Below the pieces are notes generated by a model that had not been told where the DNA came from, did not search any database, and saw only the letters and a list, made by a program, of their open reading frames with translations. A stretch of 64,000 bases of DNA. It comes from Kingdonia uniflora. Lineage: Eukaryota; Streptophyta; Magnoliopsida; Ranunculales; Circaeasteraceae. Both the position numbers and the translations under genes were made by a program. The stretch spans positions 620,001-684,000 of the forward strand of contig JACGCM010000779.1 in assembly GCA_014058105.1 (NCBI GenBank). The letters run 5' to 3'. Positions 55,274 through 64,000 of the stretch are shown here, piece after piece (position 1 is the first letter of the stretch; every line of letters starts with the position of its first letter).

Positions 55274-56560
55274 TGTTCCCAATTAATAGCCCCCTTGAAA
55301 ATTATTTGGCTAGTTACTCCGACGAAGACGATGAGTTATTGGAAGAGTACGCGTTGTGTGAAAGCTCTAATTTAAATTTGTTGTTATCATATGAAGCTTT
55401 CAAATTAGGGTAACTCGGAAAGGTCGGAGGATCGATGATGGGTAAAAATTACGTCAATCGTAAGCACAAAATCTTCAATCAACTTTTGTGATGATTACTT
55501 CATCGAAGTAAAACTGACTTACTATGCGATTTTTTTTGCGTATTCTTCAAGGTATTTCCGAGTATGAATCTTATTTCGTATACATGCCTAATGCCTTAAA
55601 CACATAGGGATTAACAGGTCATCAAAAAATGACGTCCGTATTTTGCATGCTTGTATATGGCACGCCAGGTAATTCGACGGACGAGTATTGTCGGACGGCG
55701 GAGAGTACAACTTTGGAAGCGTTGGATAAATTTTACAAAGTGGTAATTCATTTATAGCGAGATGAGTACTTGCGATCTCCTACTCCTCCCGACGTAGTAA
55801 GGTTGCTCAAAGAAAATGTGGCGAGGGGTTTCCCAGGAATGTTGGGGAGCATTGATTGTATGCATTGGGGTTGGAAGAATTGTCCTAGGGCATACCAAGG
55901 GGCTTTTAATGGGAAGAGTAAAAAGCTGACAATTATACTTGAAGCAGTGGCTTTATATGATTTGTAGATTTGGCATACATTTTTTGGCATGCCAGGGTTG
56001 AACAACGACATCAATGTTGTTGAATGTAGTAAATTATTCAACAACCTTGCAATGGGAAATACCCCTCCCATAAATTACAAAGTTGAAGGTCACGACTATG
56101 ATATTGGTTACTATCTTGCAGACAGTATTTACCTGAAGTGGAGAACATTTATAAAGACAATTCCAATGCCTATCATGGCAATGGAATTTTTTTTTGCGGC
56201 TATGCAAGAGGGAGTTATAGGAAGGATGCGGAGCATGCTTTATTTTGTTCGTCTTAGAATTATTCAGAATCCCGCACGGTTTTGGAAGCCCGACACATTG
56301 AATTTGATTATGCACATATGCATTTTTTGCATAATATAATTACCGACGATGAGCGTGATTGGGCGATACGTGATTACAAGTATGATAAAACGAAAGACCC
56401 ATTAAAGTATCCACCAAAGATTTTCCAAGGTATTTCTACGGAGGACAACTTCGATAAATATCTTGGGGAACATTTGAAGTACTTAAATGAAAACAAACAT
56501 TATGATCTCCAAGCCGATCTCGTTGAGCATTGTTGGAAATTTATCGGGCGTAATGTTTGA
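55274..56560 (+). pseudogene. Harbinger DDE nuclease (plant transposon protein)
   Basis: Starts MFPINSPLENYLASYSDEDD at 55274 and ends GRNV at 56560, about 429 codons, the usual length of plant Harbinger nucleases. Recognisable: KNYVNRKHKIFNQ, RDEYLRSPTPPDVVRLLKEN, GMLGSIDCMHWGWKNCPRAY (first catalytic Asp), FFGMPGLNNDINVVECSKLF (second Asp), YYLADSIYLKW and NPARFW. Stops or frameshifts occur near 55410, 55490, 55600, 55758 and 55966, and around 56200-56340. The third catalytic acid region (KDAEHA) survives only in a shifted frame. Catalysis is not possible without repair. Confidence 0.9.
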
Positions 56561-57010
56561 GTTGTAATTTCAATTTCAATTATTTGTACTGAGAGTTTAA
56601 ATTTAGGGAAAATTCGTTATCCATTTGAAGTTAAAAGAGCTTGAGACGGTAGAGAGTTGATAGAGCTTGGGATGGTAGAAAATTTAATAAACTACCCTTA
56701 TTTGAAGAGATTTGGGTAAAAATAAAAAATTAGCCGTTTGGAGAGGGGAGTTGGGATTATAGAGGGTAGGCACTCAACGGTTCAACGCCTAGAGTTCAGA
56801 AGAAAAAAACTTACGTGTGTTGAACGGTTCAGCGTCTAGACAGTTGTATTAAAAAAGTTATTGGGCACTGAACGGTTAAGCATCTAGGCGGTATGCACAT
56901 ACTCCTCTCCAAATTCAGATTTCACATACATTGGAGGGGTAATGGGGGTGAGTATGCTGAACACCATACCCCTGTTGGATGGGTTTTACCACTCTATTGG
57001 AGTTGATAGG
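56561..57010. repeat. Harbinger right end with subterminal repeats and inverted repeat
   Basis: Palindromic copies GGCACTCAACGGTTCAACGCC (56769-56789), TTGAACGGTTCAGCGTCTAG (about 56817-56836) and GGCACTGAACGGTTAAGCATC (56864-56884), then the terminal repeat around 56985-57010. The stretch 56571-56760 is AT-rich without other features. Confidence 0.75.
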
Positions 57011-58029
57011 TATCTATGACTTGTTTTGTTGCAAAATAAAATCTAAAATCTAAAATCACAAGTATTTACTTATAGTGGGTATAGTTACCGTAACAGTTTT
57101 GGTTCCTTCTATATCTCCTATTTAAGAGGAAAATATTGTTCTAAGAAAAATTCCTTAAAATTGGGAGAAAAGATACAGTAATCTATATAATCTTTCTTTT
57201 TTTCTCTTTTTTTCTCTCTTTCTCTCTCTCTTATTTGGTTGACCACCAAACCATTCCTCATATTCTCTCTATAATCTCTATTGAGACGCAAGTAACCTTC
57301 ACGGTAATGTAAGTAAGCCATTATAGCGAAGAGAGTAAGTGCGCAAATGACTTTTACGGCAACGCAGTAAGTCATTACGATGATGAAATTGACCATTACG
57401 ACGATGAAAGTAAGTACGCAAGTAAACTTTATGGCGATGCAACCAAGCCATTACGGCGATGAGAGTAACTTACAGATATGCAATGGTAATGTTAAGACAT
57501 TCAAACGAACTTGCAGCAACTTAAGTGGGCCGTTACGGCAAAATAATTACCCATACAGCGATAAAAAAAACTAAAAGAAATTAAAATTGGGGAAGGGAAG
57601 AGTTGCAGCGACATGAAGAGGGATATTTTGGGAGAGGGTGTTCCAATTCTTTGTCATAGGTCGCCGAAAGTCTGATTTACAGCTTAGTACAAGTTGTCCC
57701 ATAAAATTATGCATTGTTCCTAGAAAAATATGAGCGATCACAAGGGGCTAACAGAGAAAAAGAAGAGATAGGGTACTGAGAGAGAAAAGATCGCGAGGGA
57801 GAGAGGTAGTAGTAGAGGAAAAAATGAATTTCCATTCGCTAAGAGAGACAGAGAAGAATTAGCCACAATTATTATGTTTTAATTTTTCCTTTTTGTCATC
57901 TCCTCGACTGACGTATATGAGATGATGAGGTCATCCATAGGCTTAATTTGGTTTGACCTCAGTCATAGAGTTGACATTATGCCTTTTGTGGGGTGGCTAT
58001 TATCCTGACCCTTCAAACAAAGATCTCCC
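57011..58029. other. Unassigned DNA with TTACGG-type repeats
   Basis: 57195-57235 is a CT-rich microsatellite. From 57285 to 57480, blocks starting CGCAAGTAACCTTCACGG (57287), CGCAAATGACTTTTACGG (57341) and CGCAAGTAAACTTTATGG (57416) recur with CCATTACGGCGATGA-like phrases between them, a degenerate tandem repeat of about 55-75 bp. 57600-58029 has no recognised feature. Confidence 0.5.
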
Positions 58030-58450
58030 TGTAAACTTATTTTGGTCTACATGAGTAAGAGTCTTTTAGTAATTATGGGTTTCTAATTATGATGATCCAA
58101 GTCCTAATAGGAAACCAATCTTATTGGTTAATGAGGTTAGGGTTTCTTTAACTCTTTACTTTGATGGAAAGTAGTCCTAATTGAAATAGGAAACAAGGTC
58201 CTCTCTTTACCTATATAAGTGTGCCTAGCCCAACAACTAAAGTACAATCTCAAAGGAAAAGTTAAGAGAGAGAAAACCTAGCTTTCACCGCTCGTCGCCG
58301 CCGACGAACTCAAAGGACATACCCCAATCAATTAAGCTATGGATCAAGGTATGTAATTATGTTTTTGCATTATCATTTATTGTGATTATCGTATTAGGTC
58401 CTAGATCCTTATTAGATCTCTAACGTTTATAGATCTTGTCATGTTTTACA
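58030..58450 (+). repeat. 5' LTR of the copia element
   Basis: Starts TGTAAACTTATTTTGG and ends CATGTTTTACA. TATATAAG at 58212-58219. It contains ATG at 58339 (ATGGATCAAG) followed at once by a splice donor GTATGT (58349). The 3' LTR has the same block at about 61160 with GTATGC. Confidence 0.92.
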
Positions 58451-59685
58451 TGTGGTGTCAGAGCTATGATTAGACTTTTATGATTTTATGATTATGATTC
58501 GTTTGTGCTACGCTTCGTTATTATGTGATCTTTTAGCAAATTAATTATTTTGCAAATTTTTCCCCAGGTATTGATCGTTAGATCACGATTAGGTTTGTTA
58601 AATATACATACAAAATTTAAGGTGTGTGTTTAAATATGACTTGTAACAAAGTAATAATTGTTTGTTGATGAGATGGTTTTACAATCACGTGAATATGGGA
58701 TTCATTAATTATATATAATTGTTTACCTCTTAAAGATTATGGTTTTGTTGTGGTCTATGGTTTTATTGTGGTCCCAACTATCAATATGAGTAGGGTTAGT
58801 TTTGCTTGTCACCATATATTGGTCATTTATTAAGGTGGACCTAGGTTATTTAAATATTCGGTTGTTTAATACTTTGTTGCATGAGTATTTAAGATGCCGG
58901 CATATGTTAGCATATTTTAATTTCTTGTTTTTTATCTAAGGCTTAAACAATATGTTTTGACCATATTATATCAGCTTGAAATTTATAACCAAGGTCGGTT
59001 GGAAGTCACAAAAGTGACCTAACTATTATAATGCATGGATATCAAATCGAGAATGTAATACGATTTATTTATCTCAAAATATTATGAATTTACCCAAAGG
59101 CAGATTGACTTTTGCGAGACTAATAAATTGAATTAGGGTAATTGATATGTATTCTAGTTTGTGTTTGGAACTAATAACCCAAAGGTGAAGGACCTTACAT
59201 AATTTGGTGTTCACTTTTAATTAGCCCTATTATATTAATGTTATAACTATTTGAGTGGACATTTTATATATTGCAATTTAGAACCAAATGTTGAATTTGT
59301 GATGATATTATTATTTCATCATCGGAATGTAATTTGGTCTTAATTTCTTATATTCTAACTCATGTTTAATTTATTTATAACTTGTAGTATTAATATTTTG
59401 TGAGCTTTTAATTATTTTGCAGTACCGAGCCCTATTTCGCTACATTCACATGCTTCGTCTGTTCCAATTCTCAATAGAACTAATGTTTCAGACTAGAGTG
59501 AACAAATTCAGTTTTACTTAAGTGCTCTGGATCTTGATTTAACCCTATTGGCTGAAAAACCCATTGATCTTTCTACTAGGAGCAGTAGAAATGAGAAGAC
59601 TTTCCATAAAGTTTAGGAAAGGTTGAACAGGTTAAGCCTTATGTTTAAACGGATGACCATAACATCTAATATTTTATTGTAGTAA
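58339..59685 (+). pseudogene. copia gag N-terminus with start codon in the LTR and an intron
   Basis: Exon 1 is ATGGATCAAG (58339-58348) in the LTR, encoding MDQ plus one base. The donor GTATGT is at 58349; the acceptor TTATTTTGCAG ends at 59422. Exon 2 from 59423 continues in phase with PSPISLHSHASSVPILNRTN, then SEQIQFYLSALDLDLTLLAE and LNRLSLMFKRMT, the UBN2-type gag of copia elements. Stops are at 'VSD*SEQ' and 'KV*ER'. The frame then runs straight into integrase remnants, with the rest of gag deleted. Intron of about 1.07 kb with no coding sequence. Confidence 0.75.
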
Positions 59686-60360
59686 GTTTATTGGTTATCT
59701 TGATAACTCTAACGGGTTTAAGTTTAATTGTTCTACCCACAGTACGAGAAATGTTGAGACTAGTAATGCAAGATTCCTTAAAACTGGTAAAATTAGTGGG
59801 AGTAGTGAATCACGAAATGTGGTTATGGAGGAAGTTAGGGTGCAACAACTGGGTTTGTAGCATCCTATGTGGCTACAGATTATGGTTTATGGTTGTAGAA
59901 TTTTACTATGGAGACTGTTACCAATGAACTGATACTAGAGTTTGTAGCAATGAACTGATAATAGAGTTCATTGGTAACAATTTTACTATAGAGACTGAGT
60001 TTGTAGAGGGTTTCTTCATCTATTATGGAGACTGAGTTTGTAGCATCCTATGTGACTACAGATTATGGTTTATGGTTGTAGAATTTTATCTCAGGACTTG
60101 GAGTTATCGACTCTATTTCCAAGCTGCTGAGAATTTATTATGATAATACCGCACTAATATTTTTCTCCAAAAATGATAAATATTCTAATGGTGCTAATTA
60201 CATAGAGATAAAATATTTATCAGTCAAGTAGTCTGTTCAGAAATAATGAGTATTTATAGAACATATAAGCACAATGCTTATGGTTAAAGATTTATTGACT
60301 AAGGGATTACTGCAAAAGACATTTAAGGAACATATTCAGAGTATGGGTCTTGGGCGGATT
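59686..60360 (+). pseudogene. copia integrase tail and RNase H remnants
   Basis: 59690-59850 in one frame reads NCSTHSTRNVETSNARFL and SGSSESRNVVMEEVRVQ, as at the C-terminal side of copia integrase. RNase H follows, near 60040-60230: SGLGVIDSISKLLRIYYDNT and ALIFFSKNDKYSNGANYIEI, with MLMVKDLLTKGLLQKTFKEH to about 60350. A block of about 50 bp (GCATCCTATGTG...GTTGTAGAATTTTA) occurs twice, at 59858 and 60045, with short repeated phrases between. No RT motif seen. Confidence 0.75.
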
Positions 60361-60848
60361 CCATGATGTTTTTCTTTATAGTTATGGATTTTTTTAGTTT
60401 GATTGTTTTCTTTAGACATCTTATTGAGATCTTATTATAGTATGTTTATGATATTTTTCTGTTTACCATTATGTGTACACATGTATGCGATTGGATGAAT
60501 GATAACAGGAAAGTTTTTTGACAAGACATTATTGATGGACCTTTTATAGGCCTATTTGTTTACGTCTATAAACCTCACTTATGAACCAAGTTAAATAGTT
60601 CATTATTGTTGTAGTACATGGAAGGAAATGTGTCACAAAATTGCATAAGACCTCCATGAATCGCTTTAGTAAATTGTATAATTTTGGTATTATGATTACC
60701 AATAAAGATACTATGACTTGGATATATTTTAAATCGTGTACGTGCCAGCTATTTAATCGTTGAGCCCATTTTAAGTCAATTTTTTTTGTAAACATAAGTT
60801 TTATCGAGTATGATTTCAAACCTACTTCATATGGGCCAAGTGAGAAAA
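60361..60848 (+). other. copia 3' untranslated region
   Basis: AT-rich, no gene; a 108-aa minus-strand frame (60870-60544) runs into the LTR and is considered chance. Ends with a weakly purine-rich GGGCCAAGTGAGAAAA before the LTR, the presumed polypurine tract. Confidence 0.55.
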
Positions 60849-61271
60849 TGTAAGACTTATTATGGCCCACATGAGTAAGTGCCTTTTAGTAATTATAGGT
60901 TTCTAATTATGATGACCCAAGTCCTAATAGGAAACTAATACTATTGATTAATGAGGTTATGGTTTCCTTCAACTCTCTACTTTGATGTAAAGTAGTCCTA
61001 ATTAAAATAGGAAACTAGGTCACCTCTCTACCTATATAAGTATGCCTAGCCCATCAACTAAAGTACAATCTCAAATGAAAGGTTAAGGGAGAGAAAACCT
61101 AATTGCTACTGCTCACCGCCGCCGACAAACTCAATTGACATACCTCAATCAATCAAACTATGGATCAAGGTATGCAATTATGTTTCCGCATTATCGTTTA
61201 TTGTAATTATTGTATGAGGTCCTAGATCATTATTAGATCTCTAGCGTTTATAGATCTTGTCATGTTTTACA
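60849..61271 (+). repeat. 3' LTR of the copia element
   Basis: Starts TGTAAGACTTATTATGG, ends CATGTTTTACA. TATATAAG at 61033-61040. Differs from the 5' LTR at roughly one base in ten by eye, so the insertion is old. Confidence 0.92.
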
Positions 61272-62257
61272 CTCCCCGCATTCTATTCTTCCTTATTTAC
61301 CCCATATCCAGTACCTTCATCATAAGTTTTAAAAAATTAAAAAATCAAACACAAAATTCTATCTCCTTTAATCCTACTTTGATCATTATCTCCTCTACCT
61401 TCACCCATACTTTACTTTATGCTTTATTTTCTTATACTTGAGACCCTTCTGCATTTTTTAATTTTATCATTTTCTCCCAACACTTCCAACATCTTCTCTT
61501 GATGACTTCACCTTAGGCGAGAACGTCATCCAACTCATATACAACATAATCATAATATAATGTAAATACATGATGCAGAAGCAAGATTGCGTTACATTTA
61601 ACACTAACCTAATTATAAAATTGAGGTTTCTTTTAAACTCTAAAAAACACAAATTAAATAAAAACTGGGGCTTAACTGAATTCTTATTCAAGAATCAAAT
61701 CAAACAACCTTGACAACTGAAGAACAAAATAACCTAGACCTTCATTTCTATAGAACACAAGGGGGATTAAAATTAATAACCATAATTCTAATCTAAATTA
61801 AAATGTACTAAAAGTAGAAAAACATCATCTTTAACCTTGTATTGATTAAACAAGCAAGTCCTTAAATTCTACTTAGCATTTCCAGTAGCGAAGATACTTT
61901 AAATCAGAAGAACATAAATAAAGATAACCCATAGACGGTGAAAATGACTATTAGAGGATGATTTACATCATAATAACTTCAAAGTTCTAGTTGTGTTATT
62001 TATTTCAAAGACATCCAACTATAGGATTTCATTACTCATTTTGATTTAATAATTGAAAGACTAGATGCAGTGGTATGGAGATGGTTTAGCATTGTTCACC
62101 CGTGGTACCAAAATATTCAATCGGGATATGATTGGGCCATTTCAGTTCATCCAGATATCGTTCTCCGTCCAATGAAATTTTCAGTCAAATCGAAACTTCA
62201 ATAATGATGGGATGCTGAACTACAGAAAATTTAAACATAGCAAGAAAGAGTGTATCG
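61272..62257. other. Unassigned DNA right of the copia element
   Basis: No recognisable gene. The minus-strand frame 61691-61467 (74 aa) has no family I know. Possibly older repeat or host intergenic DNA. Confidence 0.4.
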
Positions 62258-62690
62258 GAAGTAAAAATCATTAGTCTATGAGACAGAAATTGGGTTCAAC
62301 TACTTGGTTCAAGCCATGAATGGGAAAACTCCTTGTTTACGTGTTCATGCACAAGGGACGTCTCGAAACCTCTTTGGAAAGAAGTACATGCTAAAATGGG
62401 TTGTGTAGCACATGATAGCTCTTGGCTTGACCCTTGTATTCTCTATCCTCATAAATATTAAAGATGAAATCTGAAGTGAAGATCATTAGTCTGTGAGACA
62501 TTGGAATTGGGTTAAACTCCTTGGTTGGTGCCATGAATGGGAGAACTCCTTGTTTACGTGTTCATGGGCAAGGGACTTCTCAATACCATCTCTTTGGAAA
62601 GAAGTACATGCTAACATGGGTTGCAAGGCACATGATAGCTCTTAGCTTGGCCCTTCCAATGCTCTATCGTCATGAATATGTGGAAGCAAT
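62258..62690 (+). repeat. Tandem duplication of about 215 bp
   Basis: Two copies, starting GAAGTAAAAATCATTAG at about 62258 and GAAGTGAAGATCATTAG at about 62473. They share CCATGAATGGGAAAACTCC, TCTTTGGAAAGAAGTACATG and GCACATGATAGCTCTT. The second copy is within a 76-codon frame (62521-62751), the first is broken. I do not recognise the translation. Possibly a duplicated piece of an old transposon or gene. Confidence 0.7.
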
Positions 62691-63400
62691 GTGTATTACA
62701 TACCGAACTAAATCTAGCAATATAATGTATATTAAACCAAACTATTACTAAAGTTGGAGATTTTGATCAAGCCAGGGTTGTAGATGGGGTCTAAAACTAT
62801 CGTGAATTCAATGTATTACAACTGGTAATTCTAGCAAGAAATAAAATGTCTATAACTTTCGAATTGCCGCTCTTGATATTTCATGCAAGAGAAGAACTCT
62901 TAAATAGAGTGAGTTGAACTCTTAAATAGAATTTATATGGGAACTAATGGAAACTATGGACAAGCGAGTAAATACAATTAGTGACAAGTTAAATGTCTAA
63001 TGGTTGTTGAAATGTAGGGTGCTCATCCTGATCTTTACCTCTGGTCTTTTATAAGGCTGCTGACTGATGATCTTAAATATAAACGTCCAATCGAAAGTTG
63101 CCCAAACCTCTATATTGTAAAACTTCTATGCAAATTTATTAATATTTGTAGTATCCGTACTGTATGTTCATCAAAGATAAGTGTCATTAAGTTATGTATG
63201 ATCTCTTCTACACTCACAAAAAGGCAATATATACTGATACACACTGTTTGTACTTGCTTCCCCTCAGATGTATTTTTATCCTAATTCTTTCATCTTTACA
63301 ATTTTGTTATCTAATAAGTTATAAGAATAGTATACCTTTTATCTCGTGTTTCTTTCTTCCATGTTTAGGGTAGACATTTGATTATGAATACTGCTTGTTA
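62691..63400. other. Unassigned AT-rich DNA
   Basis: No gene, repeat or RNA recognised. Confidence 0.4.
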
Positions 63401-64000
63401 AGCTTGTCAAGATCTGCTTGATACACTCGGAAGCTTTACGAGACAATCTGTTGGAAAATAATGGCTTAGTATCTCTTGATAATGAGCACATAGTGAATCC
63501 CTGGATCTGAACTGTCTAAAACTGAATGTGACTGGACAGAAGCAGGTACGATTTTGAGCTGGAACTGTAACTGCAATAGAAAGAGTGTAAAGCTCGAGGT
63601 GTGGATCACACACTCTTTAAGAGCAATTTCCCGATCTGCCCAGAGGTACCGGCAATGTAATGATTAGTTGTTCCCTAGGATACAATGAGCAAGAAATTTT
63701 GCAAGCACGGCGGTACTGATCACGCTGTACTTTGGTTGCACTATCAATATCTCTGACAAAAAAAAAGCAAAAGGGGAGAGTTGAAAAACCAGAGAGAGTG
63801 ATAAGATGTGTTTTTCGATATATAAAACAGTGGGGAGCTCATTCCCCTTTATAGGCAAATTCTACAACGGCTAGTAAAAAAATATGAGCAAAACGATTTT
63901 TGTAAGTTATAAAATAAATATGGGCAGGAGTTACAAAACTTTTTGTCCTTTATAGGAGTTATAAAGTTAATTAAAATTTAGCCGTTAACCCAGCTCGAAT
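63401..64000 (-). other. Possible LTR or retrotransposon end at the right edge
   Basis: The minus strand shows a TATA-like GCCTATAAAGGGGAATGAGC at 63857-63838 followed by transcript-leader-like sequence, and compositional features of an LTR. The + strand phrase GAGCAATTTCCCGATCTGCC near 63620 looks familiar from plant retrotransposon LTRs, but I cannot name the family. Neither end can be placed; the element would continue beyond 64000. Confidence 0.3.

Larger units (their letters stand above)
52496..57010 (+). mobile_element. PIF/Harbinger-type DNA transposon with nuclease and PMD gene
   Basis: The left end GAGCATCTTCAACAGAGCGGTA after TAA, and the right end (reverse complement) TATCAACTCCAATAGAGTGGTA, are imperfect inverted repeats of the kind seen in plant Harbinger elements. 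A clear 3-bp duplication is not visible on the right, so that boundary is uncertain. It encodes a Harbinger DDE nuclease (55274-56560) and, upstream in the same direction, a PMD protein gene (52935-54863). Three copies of a palindromic motif lie near each end. All genes are decayed. Confidence 0.75.
58030..61271 (+). mobile_element. Ty1/copia retrotransposon, internally deleted, with TSD CTCCC
   Basis: LTRs at 58030-58450 (421 bp) and 60849-61271 (423 bp), both starting TGTAA and ending TTTTACA. Perfect 5-bp duplication CTCCC at 58025-58029 and 61272-61276. The primer binding site TGGTGTCAGAGCTATGATT at 58453 is close to the initiator-tRNA-Met site of copia elements. Internal region: leader intron, gag N-terminus (59423-59685), a short integrase C-terminal remnant (about 59690-59850) and an RNase H remnant (about 59850-60360). 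Protease, most of integrase and RT are missing. Confidence 0.92.

Noticed and set aside
62521..62751. 76-aa ORF as a host gene
   Set aside because: It covers one copy of a tandem duplication whose other copy is broken; no domain recognised and no supporting signals.

Overview
The window is an intergenic, transposon-packed stretch of a flowering-plant nuclear genome. The evidence is LTR retrotransposons of the Ty3/gypsy Tat, Athila-like and Ty1/copia types, a CACTA element and a PIF/Harbinger element, plus captured fragments of three plant genes with GT/AG splice borders. I see no intact host gene, no rRNA or tRNA gene and no CRISPR array. Almost all coding matter is decayed by stops and frameshifts.

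Layout. (1) 1-7071: 3' part of a + strand Tat-like gypsy element (L): end of integrase, an 11-copy 61-bp tandem array, genes running antisense to pol, then the 3' LTR. (2) 7072-11803: the 5' part of a - strand Athila-like element, apparently split by L. (3) 11804-21462: - strand Tat-like element 1, whose antisense gene was cut by the Athila-like insertion. (4) 21463-22434: unassigned DNA. (5) 22435-51695: Tat-like element 2, - strand, 29.3 kb, with 729-bp LTRs and a perfect 5-bp target duplication. Inside it sit a 6.6-kb CACTA transposon (29675-36312, TSD TGT) in an intron of its antisense gene, and a 6.6-kb gypsy derivative N (44285-50864, TSD ATTGG) in its gag. The CACTA carries exon-sized pieces of a triphosphate-tunnel metalloenzyme gene, a GT47 exostosin gene and an Hsp70-8-like gene, and is itself hit by a 405-bp MITE. 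(6) 52496-57010: PIF/Harbinger-type element with a DDE nuclease and a plant-mobile-domain (PMD) gene. (7) 58030-61271: internally deleted copia element, TSD CTCCC, whose gag start codon and splice donor lie in the LTR. (8) 61272-64000: unassigned, with a local duplication and a possible LTR at the right edge.

The recurring theme is an antisense gene cassette in the four Tat-like elements, between integrase and the 3' LTR. It consists of a spliced gene for a protein with a domain resembling the 'putative gypsy type transposon' family and a long coiled-coil tail, plus one or two short genes (about 75-112 aa). Several of these have a plausible TATA box 40-90 bp upstream of the start codon, separate from the LTR promoter. 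Element N has lost gag-pol and keeps little more than LTRs and this cassette. Three of the elements also carry a private tandem array between integrase and the cassette.
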